Part shown: positions 46,780-57,894 of the stretch, piece after piece
Numbering within the stretch: the first letter of the stretch is position 1
Layout: every line of letters starts with the position of its first letter
NCBI GenBank assembly: GCA_014529385.2
Contig: CM043962.1
Span: forward strand, 149,848,647-149,912,646
Direction: 5' to 3'
Length of the DNA: 64,000 nt
Origin: Adiantum capillus-veneris
Lineage: Eukaryota > Streptophyta > Polypodiopsida > Polypodiales > Pteridaceae
Made by a program: the position numbers and the translations under genes
The notes under the pieces: generated by a model
Told to the model about the DNA's origin: nothing
What the model saw: only the letters and a program-made list of their open reading frames with translations
Database searches by the model: none

Positions 46780-47166
46780 GTGTGTGTGTGTTTCTCTCTC
46801 ATCCCCTACTTAAAGGGCTCGCCCCCTCCAAGATAGGGATGTGGGAAGACTTTTGAGTCTTCCCACAAGCATCCAATTTACCTAGATTTTGACCATTGAA
46901 CATAACTTTTGAATTTTGGAACCTTATCATTTTGGAAGTCTTAATGGGCTGAACCTTAGGGTCTTTGAAGCCCATTGTTGCACATTTCTCTTTTGCAGAT
47001 GGGGCCTCCTTTGCATCCCTATTTTCCCTCCTTTGGATCCCTACTATGATTGGTCTGCCAGCTTAACCAATATTCTAGATTTTCTCCCCTCGTACTTCCC
47101 GATATTAAATGATCAGTTTAATATGAGAAAATCATTTAAGAGGATTAAATATTAGTTATTATGACA
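46780..47166 (-). repeat. Candidate 3' LTR (part) of a chromovirus, minus orientation
   Basis: On the minus strand a purine-rich TTTAAGAGAGAGGTAA (47167-47182) is followed by TGTCATAATAACTAA, which looks like a PPT and LTR start. A TATA-like CCTTTAAGTAGGGG lies at about 46804-46817 on the minus strand. The LTR continues left of 46780 to an unresolved end. Confidence 0.4.
46841..46866. other. Perfect hairpin, 11-bp stem
   Basis: GTGGGAAGACT and AGTCTTCCCAC pair around TTTG. Within the candidate LTR; purpose unknown. Confidence 0.7.
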
Positions 47167-48980
47167 TTACCTCTCTCTTAAAATCATAGTCGTCCTTGCC
47201 TATGGGGTAGAGAAGATAAAGCCTATTCATTAGTCCTTTTTCTAGCAGGTAGAGGATCCCTATCTTACCCTACGACATCGTTCCAGAATTGATGACTAAT
47301 CCATTTGGCGCTTGAGAGCCTAAGTTGCCGCAAGCATGTCTACGCATTAGTCCTATCTATCTTCCATAGTAGAGTAACAAGCTCTACTTGGTGTTTGGAA
47401 GACGTCGTCTCCGCAAACTTGATCCAAAGCATGCATACTTCTTAACATTTGTGCATAATAAAGAAAAAGAGAGTCTTATAAGACAAAAATTATGTTCATA
47501 TTAAACATTTTTACATTTTCTTACTCTAGGGAAGAATTGACAAGGTTTAGGTTATTCTTTAATTGTATGCCTTGCATCCATCTAGCATTTATGTTCTTAA
47601 ACTTAATAAGATACCATCAGATAATCTTACCGCCTCTCAATACCTTGTCTTCATGTCAGAGAATGGACTCGGGATGCAACACCTCTTCTTGGTCCTTGAT
47701 CTCCTATGGGTCTTCAGTAGTTGGTTCTTGAGGTGGCTCTCCTTTGTAAGGCTTTAGTAGGCTCACATGAAAAGCATTGTGTATGAGCCAATGACTGGGC
47801 AACTTAAGTTCATAGGCCATCTCATTGATTTGTCTAAGAATCTGGAAGGGATCATAGTACCTTTTTGCTAACTTAGCATAGTACTTTTGGTGTCCCGTAG
47901 GATTCTTGCCCGTTGTGTGCCTTAATCGAGCCTTGGGAAATTTAAGCAAGACCCAATCATTTTCTTTAAAGGCTTGGACTCTTTTGTGCTTATCGGTAGT
48001 AGCCTTTTGACTTTGCTATGAGATAGAGATAGCATCCTTAATCTTTTGGAAAGATTCTTGTAGCTCTCGGTTATACTCATCTGCAACAAAGATCTTCCCT
48101 GTACCTTAAGTAGCAAGGGACTTTTGGATCTTCCCTCAATTACCTCAAAAGGTGCTTTTCTCATGGAGGTATGTACAGTATTATTGTAGACATACTCCAC
48201 TAAGGGTAAATACTTCTCCATTGGGACCTTTGATCTACTTTCGTTACGTAGGCTTTTAGTAGATCAAGGATTATTAGGTTAGCTATTCCACTTTGGCCAT
48301 CCGTTTGCGGGTGATAGACCGAAGAGAAGTTTAGCCTTGTCCCTAAATTCTCAAAGAGACCCTTCTAGAAATTACTAGTCATTCTAGGAACTCTATCCAG
48401 CACTATGGACATTGGCAAGCCATGGTACTTGAAAATTTGTGATATGAAGAGGGTTGCCATTTGATGGGCTTTGATAGTCTTTTTGACATGTATAAAATGA
48501 GGTTGTTTGTTGAACTTGTCTACTATCGTCCTTATTCCCGTATTGCCATGGATAGACTTAGGCAATCCAAAGATACAATCCATGGATATGCTCTCCCATG
48601 GTGATTTAGGGATTGTCAAAGGTTGAAGCAATCCAGGTTGCTTCCCTCTATCAAAATTCGTCTTTTGGCATACCACACATTTAGAAACATACTCTTGTAT
48701 ATTTGCTTTTATGGCAGGCCAATAGAAATTATGTTTCTATTGGCCTCATATTTCTATTGGCCTACCATGAAAGCAAATATTTCTATCCCTTTTAGGGTAG
48801 ACTGAATCCCTCTACGCCCCGCATAAGGCGGGGCATAAGGAGGAGCATGAGATTCATACATTACTTTCTCACGTAGTGAGTTAGTAACGCATAGCCTATT
48901 GCCATAGAGAAGATAACCATCTTTGTTTGGTGGATACAGCGATCTGACACATGACAGACGGATATACACCAAACCGTGTA
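47167..48980 (-). pseudogene. Ty3/gypsy chromovirus integrase and chromodomain remnant
   Basis: Read downwards: DGYLLYGNRLCVTNSLREKVM (48900s), integrase zinc region remains, MVCQKTNFDRGKQ, the core SPWESISMDCIFGLPKS (about 48580) and NKQPHFIHVKKT, YHGLPMSIVLDRVPRMTSNF, then MEKYLPLVEYVYNNTVHTSMR (48221), a GPF-type module RYYDPFQILRQI, and VSLLKPYKGEPP. After a TAG at 47704 the chromodomain-like part QEEVLHPESIL and HEDKVLRGGKII follows to about 47580. Several frameshifts and stops. It is a different sequence from the remnant at 16796-18436 but of the same type. The reverse transcriptase at 62924-63987 has the same orientation and could be the other half, split by the Tat insertion. Confidence 0.85.
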
Positions 48981-49346
48981 AACACTCACTGAATTTTTTG
49001 AAAGAAGCCGTGTAAATTCAGCTAATGATGATTTGTAATTGTAATATTTTGACATACCCTCTTAGCCTCGCTGAGTCTACACCCTTGTAAATGGCCAAAT
49101 GGCCGTGGGAAAGTTTCCTTAACCTTTAAGTCAAAACCCTTAGTTTTAGACTAAAGGGATATCATTAGCTAAGGAGAGTTTTTAAACATGCACTGTGAGA
49201 AGCTTCTTGCTGCTACAAATTGTGATCCACTTTTCTCCTGACCGGAAATCAGAATTCATTTTCGAATAGCACATTGTGTACCTTGTCTCTTGCTCTATAA
49301 TTTAAGTATAGCCAGTTTCAATACTGATGTGGTTCATGACGCATCG
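48981..49346. other. No recognised gene; left flank of the Tat element
   Basis: Unremarkable sequence up to the CTAC target duplication (49347-49350). Confidence 0.4.
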
Positions 49347-49350
49347 CTAC

Positions 49351-51992
49351 TGAGGCGGTCCGGGGCGGGCAACAAGAGAGGCAACCTCTAAACACCCCTC
49401 AAGGCTCCCGTGCTACTCAATTGGGGCTGGGGCAACCACAAGCACAACACAAAAACCAACCCATAGCCAAACCCAAACAAGATAGGGGCACCACCTAGTT
49501 AGAGAGCGAACTAGGACGCAAAAGAGGAGAATCCCTTAGCAATACAAGCAAGAAGGAAGGGTACACTATCACTAATTTAAATGCTACAAATACACACACC
49601 AAACACACAAGAAAGAGAGAGATCTTTATGCAAGAATTTAGCTTCAATTTTAATGATTGACGTGGGTGTATGAACAGCTTGGAGGAGAGTCAAGAGACAC
49701 GATTAAGTTTGATGATGTTGCAAACTACACATTATCTTAGGGTTATGGGAGACCTCTCACCATACAACCCTCTTATAATGTTTTCCCAAGCAAAAAACAC
49801 AAACACAAGAGCTCTTGAGTCACATACAAGCAGATACTACAAAAGAATCTCAAAATGAAAACGCGTCACCTTAAACCAAACGAGATGAGGTTGCCAAGCG
49901 TAAATTGGAGAGACTCAAGAGAGTTTTGACCCGCGATTTGCACCCAACTTATTGATTAAATTGATGCACAAGAGTAGGTACAACTTTGATTGGAAGTTAT
50001 GAATCACTCACTCCCTTGCAATGTTACAACTAGCTCAAAGAAGCTTTCCTATACACCACATGTAATGGTACATAGAGAGCTCACTCTCACTCCCTAAAAC
50101 TAAGATGGTGAATGGCACGCTCAAAGTAGTGAGCAATAGTGTAGGGATTCTTGCCATTTACAAAGGGAGAAGGGCTCTATTTATAGGTGAGGAGAGCCCT
50201 AATTAGGATTATACCTAATCAACATTTTCATAGAAAATCATGTTTATGAATTTTTTTATATGTTTTTATGAGAGTGGGGCTCTCTTGTCTCTTGAGTCAC
50301 ATGGATGTGGGCTCAAGAGGAGAGAATTATTGAGGTGAAATAGAGAAGATTCTAGAGAGGTGAGTGAATTTTTGTGTGAGGTTGCCTACTCCACGGTAGA
50401 GTAGAGTGGGTGCAATTTACAAAAAAGGGTTAGCAGTTAGTGTTAGTAGTTTGAAGTTAGTAGGATGGGGTAAAATTACATGGCATATGCACTCAAGGTG
50501 CATTATATGATTTATACAATGATAAAAAGTAAGAGAAGGATGAGAATATACACAATTTGGTGGAAACCACAAGATGTAAATGAAATTTTCCACCTTCTCC
50601 TCCAGTGAATGAAGCGGTTGTAGAACTTTGTCGGTGCAGTTCTTGTGACCATGGGGAAGTTGAATTCTCCATGATCAAACTCCTCCTTTTGCAGGGCTTG
50701 AGCTTGGTTATTTGACGATTTTTTCTCTTTTTATGGAAGGATGAAGAGGTTATGGTAATATGAATTTGATTCTAGAGAGAGAAATTGAGTTATATGTGTG
50801 TAGAGATGATAATCTTTTGAGCTATGGAGTAAGGAGAGATGGAAATGATGAAGAAGATGAAGTAAGCCATGAAAGTTGCAGGTTTGAGTGAGGGATGGAG
50901 AGGAATGAGTGTATGTGTGTGGAAGTGGGAAAGGAGGTAAGAGAAGACTATAGGTTACTTTGTGAGAAAAGTGGGCAGACTGGGGTCCACTCAAAAAATC
51001 ATAGCTGGCCGGTGGTTGCTCCAAAAATCACCAAAATTTTTGAGGTGATTATTCAGCTTTTGTTCCACATTTTCTCTTTTGACCACCGCTCCAAATTCGG
51101 AGTGGAGATGGGTGCCAAAAATCTCACCAAAAAGCCTGTTTTTTATGCCTGCAAAAGTCTTTTAGTGGCCCCCTTCTTTGTTGAATTTGTACAATGCATC
51201 CAAGAGTGAGCCCCTCCTTTGTCATATCATAATACAAAGCATCCAAGTTGCCCTTTACACATGCATGGAGGAGGATTATTGGTGAATAAAGCAATATATA
51301 CATGGTGGGACTAGTGTATGGACTATTCATGGATTTTAGCTCAATGAGCACATGGTGTTAGAATATTGAGTAAAAAATAAATAAATAAATATGGAGGAAT
51401 TATGGATATAGAAAGATATTGGAATCATATGATATGGTCCCACTTTGTATTATTTTGGGTGAAAGAGGAAAAGGTATGCAAGTAAATGAAAATAATATAA
51501 TAAACATGACTAAGAAAGTAGAAATCAATTTTTTTGTTTTCACGAGGGTGAGGGTGAAAATGTGGGGGTGATTTGTATAAAAGAAAAATATGAGGTTAGA
51601 GTATGTACACATTGGCAAAAAATACACTTATGGTGCAAGAGGATGAAAGAAGGCATACATAAGTTTAATAAAACACACACCTAGGTATAAATATTTAAAT
51701 AAAATATCAAAATAATTATAAAAAATCCCTATATTTAGGCCATATATATAATGAAATATTTACACACAAAGAGGCCATGATATACCTTTTTTTAATTATT
51801 TTTTTATTTTTTTGTCTCAACTAGCCCAGTGACTAGCTAATTGAGGGTTTTTAAGAAAATACGAGAAAAGTCCCCTAACTCACACATGCCTATATACAGT
51901 GAAATGGTAGGGATAGCCATAGTGTTTGGGTGAATTTGGTAGGGTGAGGTAGCTCACTATGACAATTTATAATAGCCGAAAAACGGCTATCA
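49351..51992 (-). repeat. 3' LTR of the Tat element
   Basis: Long LTR, 2642 bp. Begins on the minus strand TGATAGCCGTTTTTCGGCTA, a terminal hairpin. Small open frames inside recur in the other LTR because the LTRs are copies. TATA-like CTATAAATAG at 50177-50186 (minus). Confidence 0.93.
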
Positions 51993-52007
51993 TTAGCCCT
52001 CCCCCAG
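51993..52007 (-). other. Polypurine tract
   Basis: CTGGGGGAGGGCTAA on the minus strand, adjacent to the LTR start TGATAGCC. Confidence 0.7.
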
Positions 52008-52020
52008 GATGATGGTATAT

Positions 52021-54059
52021 TCATGTACCATCATAGAGCATCTTTTCCAAAGAGAGTGCGTCAGAGTCCTTGACGAGATCTTCATTGTTTATCCCCTCAA
52101 AATTTTGGCTAGAGTTACACTCATGCTTCATGTAACAATACTTACATGAGACAGTGGCCTTTGGACAGATCTTTGGTAGATCCTTTGGTAGAAGGCGACT
52201 CAAATAGGGCTTCAAGCGATACCCGTTTACCTTCCTAGAGTGCTCTTTCCCATTCAAGTCCATAAGTTGATAGTAACTTGAATTGAAAGCCTTCTTAACT
52301 ATGTATGGCCCCTGCCATCTAGTTTCAAATTTGGCATCAAAACGATTATCGAGTCGATTGTCATACCTTAGCACAAGATCTCCTTCATTGATGCCTTTGT
52401 CCTTTAGTTTCTTATCGAGCTTTTCTTACACTTGTGTAGCATTCCTCTTGTAGCACTCGTAAGCTGCTTCTCTTTTCCACTCAAGATCCACTAACGTAAG
52501 AAGTCGATCCATCCATACCTCTTGATCATTTTGTGCACCTTTGCCATGAAGCCGCATTGTTGGAATGTTGAGCTCGATAGGCTGCAAAGCCTCTTGACCA
52601 TAGACCAAGTGAAATGGTGTGAACTCCGTGGCTTCCCTATATGTGGTTCGATATGCCCACAAGGCACCATCCAAGAAGTCATCCCATAACTTTGTTTTGT
52701 TTTGCACCATCTTTCTAATGATGCCTACAATGACACCGTTAGCCTTCTCCACCAAACCATTTGACTGTGGGTAGTATGGTGTGCTATGACGATGTAGAAT
52801 GTGAAGCTCTTCACAAACTTCTGTGAGTGAACCCTTCTTGAACCCTGGACCATTATCCGAAACAATCTCTAGAGGCGTGCCAAATCTACAACAAATATTA
52901 GTGTAGACAACCTGCTCACTGTTTTCCCGTTTACCCTTGCCACACTTTGTGCTTCCACCCACCTAGTCATATAGTCTACAGCCACTAGAATGTAGAGTTT
53001 ACCATTTTTTGTCCTAGGCAGAGGACCCATAGCATCAATGTCCCACATTTCAAAGGTTCCATTTGCAAGAACTATTTGCCTCGGGCCATGCACCAGCCTT
53101 CTATTTCCATTTATCTGACAATTGTGACAACTTTTACACCAATATTGAACATCCACATGCAAACTTGGCCAAACATACCCCGCAAGCAAAATCTTCTTCA
53201 CAGTTAATTCTTGGGCAAAATGACCACCACATGCCTCTTCATGCAAACCTTTTAGAATGGCTGGAATTTCCTCGATAGTTGGTATTCTTCTGCACACTTG
53301 ATCCTTCCCTCTTTGATAGAGGGAGCCTTCTAGGAAGAGATAGAAACTTGCCTTCTTCATGAGTCTCCTTTTCTGAGCTTTAGTGAAGTCTTGTGGAAAC
53401 TCGCCCTCCAAAATGTAGCCAATAATGGGAGTCAATGACTCCAATCCCTGGTATCTTGGTTGCTTCACAGCAGTTGCCACCATGATGACCTGCACTTCTT
53501 TCTCAACACATGTAACCACTTGCTGTGCAAGTAAATCGGCATTTTCATTCTGTTTCCTAGGAATATGATATAGTTGCACTTCTTCAAACTGATTAAACAT
53601 CCTACGAATGGCATGAAATTTTGTCCTTAAGCTTTCATTCTTGCATGCCCAAATGCCTAAAATCTGTTTAACAATGAGAAGTGCATCTCCTTTTACCATG
53701 AGACGTTGTATACCTTGGCCAATGCACATCTTCAAACCATGATGTAGTGTGTCGTATTCTGCTTCATTGTTGCTAGTTGAACCTGGTAGATTGACCTTCT
53801 CTTTCATGACCACCTCTCCACTTGGGTTGAGCAACACTAGCCCTCCCCGTGCTTTCCCTGTGGCTCGTCGAAAAGCTCCATCAAAGAACAAGGTAAAAGC
53901 ATTAGGAACACTTTTTGGTGGTGGCAATGGTAGGGTCTTTACTTGAGGCACCTTAATTTCCTTCTCATGTACCCTATAAGTGAGAATCCTTGCCAATTGT
54001 GCACGCACACTATCTTCTACCTTGAAAGAGTATGGAACTCTTGCAACTCCATAATCCAC
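52021..54059 (-). pseudogene. Tat pol: archaeal-type RNase H and integrase
   Basis: The second RNase H starts FTLFFDGAFRRATGKARGG (about 53890) and keeps its acidic residues: D in FFDG, E in NNEAEYDTL, D in VKGDALLIV and D in NENADLLAQ. The integrase follows with the zinc residues H-x4-H (HEEACGGH) and C-x2-C (CKSCHNC), then D in WDIDAMG, D in VSDNGPG and E in NGLVEKANG, and the GPY module RWQGPYIVKKAF. Frames shift near 54030 and near 52910, and a TAA stands at 52426 before the last 135 codons. RNase H removes template RNA; integrase inserts the DNA copy. Confidence 0.9.
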
Positions 54060-55429
54060 TTTGAGATCCTAGTACTAAGATTCATTTGAGATGACACCCA
54101 AGGGAACAAATTTTTTGCAGTGAGAATTACAAAAGGTTTTGGTAGCAGGTAGGATCTAAACTTTCTCACCGCAAACATGAGAGAAAGCATCATGAGTTCT
54201 GCTTCTGTGTAGCCTCTCTCCAAAGCATTCATGACCCTACTAGCAAAGTAGATGGGTCACATCCTGGTACTGTGGGGATCTTGTTGTAGCAACACAGCAC
54301 CAATTGTTTCCCTTCCAACACTAGAGCTAACAAAGAATGTGTACTCCCAAAAAGGAGGCATGAGTGTTGGTAGCTCTGACAAAATGACTTTAATGTTACA
54401 AAAGTACTTTTCAAGCTCATCAGACCATGCAAATTCTACTTGTTGTGTCGACTTTTGCAAAGGATGAAGCAACTCCGAAGCTAAGTGAATAAAGCATGAC
54501 ATACACTTCACCTTTTGAATGAATGAGATGACCTCTTTGAGATTCTTGGGTGATGGGAGCTCAATAAGAGCCTTTGCCTTTGAAGGATCCACCTCAATGC
54601 CTTTATAGAAAACCTTGTGACCAAGCAAGATCACTTCATCCTCACCTATGTGACACTTGTCGGGGTTGAGTTGACCTCCCATGTCGTAGAGCTTCTTTAA
54701 ACCTTCTTCTACCCTTTGTAGATGCAATGATTTTGAGCTATAAATGCAAAAATCATCAATAAAAACCCTAATGGACTTTCCAAAGAATGCTTGAAACACC
54801 ATGTTCATGAAGCGTTGGAAAGTTGCAGGAGCATTTGTCAGGCCAAATGGCATGACTCTAAAAGCATAACAACCCCAAGGAGTGATGAAGGTTGTTTTCG
54901 ATTGGTCCTCCAATGCAATCCCTATTTGAAAGTAACCTGAGTAGCCATCACACACTGTGTACTTCTCATGACCAACTACCTCATTCAGTATCTCATCCTG
55001 AAATGGGAGGGGAAAGTGATCTCTTTTTGTTGCCTCATTGAGTGGACGATAATCCACACACACCCTCTACTTGCCGTTTTTCTTAGGAGTGACAAAAACG
55101 GGAGAGACCCACTCTGAATTATCCACTGGATAAATGAAACCTACTGCTAGAAGCTTTCTTACCTCCTTGAGTAAAGCCTGCTCCTTGATGACTCCTAGCC
55201 TTCGTAGCTTCTGAGCCTTAGGTGTGGCCTCTGTCTTCAACTCAATTTTGTGTTGAACAACATCTACTCCATGCACATTGGTGTAGTCTTTAGCAAAAAG
55301 CCTAGGAAATTTCCTTAACACACCTTTGAGCTCCTCTCTTTCATCCTTTGTAAGTGTTGTAGATAACATACCTTCTAGCATTCTTTCATCTTCCACTTTT
55401 TGGTTCTCTTGGGAACCTACCTCTTCCAA
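54017..55429 (-). pseudogene. Tat pol: reverse transcriptase and first RNase H
   Basis: The segment starts near LTKDEREELKGVLRKFPRLF and VIYPVDNSEWVSPVF-like entry to the palm, then KKNGK, a TAG at 55064-55067 where Trp is expected, VCVDYRPLNEATKRDHFPLP, FRVMPFGLTNAPATFQRFM and the catalytic FIDDFCIYSS (a YxDD variant, about 54733-54765). The first RNase H region includes FVSSSVGRETIGAVLLQQD, a TGA at 54257 in place of Arg (CGA), PIYFASRVMN and YTEAELMMLSLMFAV; its catalytic DA/E set is eroded (SSSVG for DAS), as is common where the second RNase H takes over. A frameshift follows near 54030. The frame is continuous with protease and gag. Confidence 0.9.
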
Positions 55430-55447
55430 ACCTGGGCAAGAGGTCTC

Positions 55448-56240
55448 CTAGTTGTTTGGCTTAAACCTTACCCCCATGAATTCGATGGAAGAATCCTCTT
55501 CAGTAATGCTGCCGCTACTTTCTCCTTCTGAAGTGCTATCGGTCCAGCCTTCCTCCGTCTCACTTTGAGATGATTCTTCATGCAGATCCTCTTGGTGTTG
55601 CTCCTTCATGTCAAAGACAACCTTCTTATGATTGTCATTCCTACAAATTAGCTTTCCACTCTCCCAATCCTGCAAAGCTCGCATTTTCATTAGCCATGGT
55701 CTCCCTAGGATAAATGGGTAACCATTTCCTTTGGTAGACATGACATAGAAATCCACTGCCTTCTTAATGCCAAAGGCCTCCACAAAAACATTTTTACAAA
55801 TGCCTACGCACCTAGCCTTGCTATTGTTTGCCATCTTGACTTTAATTTCAGGTGTCTCATAGATGTGCATGCCTAGTTTTTGCATGAGTCCCTCTGTCAT
55901 GATGCAAATTTGTGCACCCCCATCCACTAGACCTTTCCCAACTAATCTTCCTTTGATGTAACAATCTAGCGCAGGTGTAATATCCTCATTCATTTCAGCA
56001 TGTGCAATTTTTACAACAGGCACACTCTCTTTTACCTGTCTCCTCGTGCTAACTGCCTTTGTTAAATCCCTCCTAACTTGTGGACATAATGCAAGAAACT
56101 GAGGCCATGAGATATCAGGACCCTTACCTCTCATGTCTTCCAACAGGTTGTATGGAGCCATACCATGTCCAAGAGGGAAGTCTTGGAGGTTGATACGACA
56201 TCGAATCCTCTTAGCTTCCTTGGTCTCCTTTGCCTTCTTT
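55448..56240 (-). pseudogene. Tat protease region
   Basis: In frame with gag after the TGA at 56243. Contains APYNLLEDMRGKGPDISWPQ and the aspartic protease site GKGLVDGGAQICIM (about 55903-55935), where the usual D-S/T-G-A reads D-G-G-A, followed by the flap-side and GRPWLMKMRA (matching the LGRPWL motif of retropepsins, about 55688-55710). An acidic Ser/Glu-rich linker precedes a TAG at 55448 that likely replaces CAG. The protease cleaves the Gag-Pol polyprotein. The Gly in the active site may impair it or be normal for this lineage. Confidence 0.82.
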
Positions 56241-56242
56241 TC

Positions 56243-57322
56243 TCATCCATGGTCACTTTGTGATGTAACTCTTTCTTTCTCCTTACCTTTCCCTCGGGCA
56301 CGCTTAATGCCATTTGCTTCCATGTCAACCTCTCTTGAATTTGTCACCTCTACCACATGCACATTTGGGTCTGGCAAAGGTGGAACTCCTTCCACTCCTT
56401 GTGGAGGTGGTCTTGCTCCATTTGGCATTTGTAGAAGCCGTGGTTGCTGACTAGTGCCTTCACCTGCATTCATCACTGGGTAATTCAAGTTAGGTCTCCC
56501 TGGCTCCCCACGGGGCCAAGGACAATTATACATCCCATGTCCAGACTCACCGCAATTCCAACATTGCAAGACTCTCCTAGGTCGTGAATCTCGCTCTTCA
56601 GACTTCTTTGCTTGTCCCTTTGGACCTACAACTTGTGCAAGGTGAATTGACAGGATGCTTAAAGATTTGTTTAACTTCTCAATCACTTCCGCCGTTACCT
56701 CAGGAAGCTCCCTAGATGTTGATGCTTGTGACTTACCTTTGGGTCTAAGACCTTCTATTGGAACCTCCCCCCTTAAGCACTTGAGTTTCCTATATTTCTC
56801 AGCAGCCCTAGTTTCAGCTGCATCAAAGGTAGCAGGTGCACTGGCCTCAACTTTTACCTTAAGGTCAGGAAAGAGTCCGGCTATGAACCTCTCCTTCTTT
56901 AGGAACTCTGCACCATCACCAGGGTTAGCAACATTTCTCACCCATACAGCCCAAAGACGTAGAAACTCTTGCTTGTACAAGTAGTAGTCATCTAAGTCTT
57001 TTTGCTTATGAGAAACAATGTCTTGCCATAGTTTTTGAGTGTTTTGGGGATCAAAGAAGTATTTCTTGAAACGATTCAAATCTTCTGTGTAATTCCCCTT
57101 AACTTCCTCAGGCAAAGAGTCAAACCAAGTGCTAACATCTTTCCTAAGGACCACCTCAAACATTTCTATACGTTCTTGATCAGTTACTATCCTCTTGATA
57201 CGGCAAGACATCTTGACATTCGCCAAAAATAATTCTGCATCCTCTCCAGGCTCTCCAAAGAAAAGAGGATATCCAGACATTTGGCGTTGGCTCTCCATTG
57301 AATTGATTCCAAAGTGACACAC
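56243..57322 (-). CDS. Tat Gag, 359 aa, intact frame
   Basis: Gag coats the RNA and builds the particle. The first residues MCHFGINSMESQRQMSGYP lead into YPLFFGEPGEDAELFL, the gag core with WFDSLPEEVKGNYTEDL, FKKYFFDPQNTQKLW, DLDDYYLYKQEFLRLWAVWV and FIAGLFPDLKVKVEA, and, near residue 250-265, a CCHC zinc knuckle CWNCGESGHGMYNC. A second ATG (MESQRQ, 57298) is an alternative start. The frame ends at TGA 56243-56245 inside a K/R/E-rich stretch and pol continues in the same frame beyond it. That TGA could be decay or a gag stop read through at low rate. The closest relative in this window is the gag at 7620-8611. Confidence 0.85.
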   Translation of the reverse strand: MCHFGINSMESQRQMSGYPLFFGEPGEDAELFLANVKMSCRIKRIVTDQERIEMFEVVLRKDVSTWFDSLPEEVKGNYTEDLNRFKKYFFDPQNTQKLWQDIVSHKQKDLDDYYLYKQEFLRLWAVWVRNVANPGDGAEFLKKERFIAGLFPDLKVKVEASAPATFDAAETRAAEKYRKLKCLRGEVPIEGLRPKGKSQASTSRELPEVTAEVIEKLNKSLSILSIHLAQVVGPKGQAKKSEERDSRPRRVLQCWNCGESGHGMYNCPWPRGEPGRPNLNYPVMNAGEGTSQQPRLLQMPNGARPPPQGVEGVPPLPDPNVHVVEVTNSREVDMEANGIKRARGKGKEKERVTSQSDHG

Positions 57323-57365
57323 GTTTTTATTTTTTTCAATAATATTTTCTAAATTGCAATCTATT

Positions 57366-57584
57366 CTACAACAAAATAAAAATATTCACATCAAATGACC
57401 TATGATAATCAATAAGAGGTAGGATGACAGGGTTTGGTGAGGCGAGAATTTCTCCTACTCTTTGGGCACCAAACATGAACACCATACGCTGTTGAAAATG
57501 AATTTTTCTACTAATTGCAATGTTTACTCTAATGTGTGGAGTGAAATGGAAGGGGAAAACCTCTATTCCTGGGCCATTATCCAT
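57366..57584 (-). CDS. Pre-gag small protein B, 72 aa
   Basis: Ends 43 bp before the gag start and begins 21 bp after the end of its paralogue at 57606-57818. It aligns gap-free with the 72-residue frame at 7299-7517 of the gag-only element (37/72 identical), sharing FPFH-T, ISRKI-FQQR-VFMFG and EIL-SP-PV--P-I-Y and SFDV-IF-L. The tight spacing of three frames in a row, all upstream of pol on one strand, suggests translation of several small frames from one RNA. It has no recognisable domain. Slightly basic core, hydrophobic C-terminus, no membrane helix clear enough to call. Function unknown. Confidence 0.65.
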   Translation of the reverse strand: MDNGPGIEVFPFHFTPHIRVNIAISRKIHFQQRMVFMFGAQRVGEILASPNPVILPLIDYHRSFDVNIFILL

Positions 57585-57605
57585 GGTCTATGCATGCCTT
57601 AATTC

Positions 57606-57818
57606 TTAAAACAAAACAAAAATATAGACGTCCAAACTAAGGTTGTACCTAATGAGAGGCAAAATAAAAGGATTCACTGAAGTGTTTATTTCAGCCAACC
57701 TACGAGGGCCCAAAATTCTACGAATTACTCGTTGAAATTGTAACTTAGTACTAACAATTATATGCACCTTTTGCCTTGCAATGGGAATAAAAGGATCATA
57801 AAAATTCTCGTGATTCAT
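57606..57818 (-). CDS. Pre-gag small protein C, 70 aa
   Basis: First substantial frame after the primer site, which is 60 bp upstream. It is a diverged paralogue of frame B: it shares VS-K--FQR------GPRRL-EI, NP-ILPLI-Y and S-DV-IFVL at matching positions. GPRRL-EI matches the frame at 7299-7517 better than it matches B. The tandem pair looks like an old duplication within the lineage. No known family; whether both are translated is unknown. Confidence 0.55.
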   Translation of the reverse strand: MNHENFYDPFIPIARQKVHIIVSTKLQFQRVIRRILGPRRLAEINTSVNPFILPLIRYNLSLDVYIFVLF

Positions 57819-57878
57819 GCAAGCTACTTGATTATGCTAAAGGTTGAGCCTACACAAAACATACACAGGCCGTCCTCA

Positions 57879-57890
57879 GTGGGGGCACCA
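57879..57890 (-). other. Primer binding site of the Tat element
   Basis: On the minus strand TGGTGCCCCCAC lies four bases after the 5' LTR end CCGCCTCA, within TTTTGGTGCCCCCACTGAGG. Nearly the same as the gag-only element. Confidence 0.6.
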
Positions 57891-57894
57891 AAAT

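Noticed and set aside
50895-51209. 104-residue frame duplicated at 59380-59694, and other frames duplicated between 49.6-51.6 and 58.2-60.1 kb
   Set aside because: Both copies lie in the two LTRs of the Tat element, so the repetition reflects LTR identity, not gene conservation.
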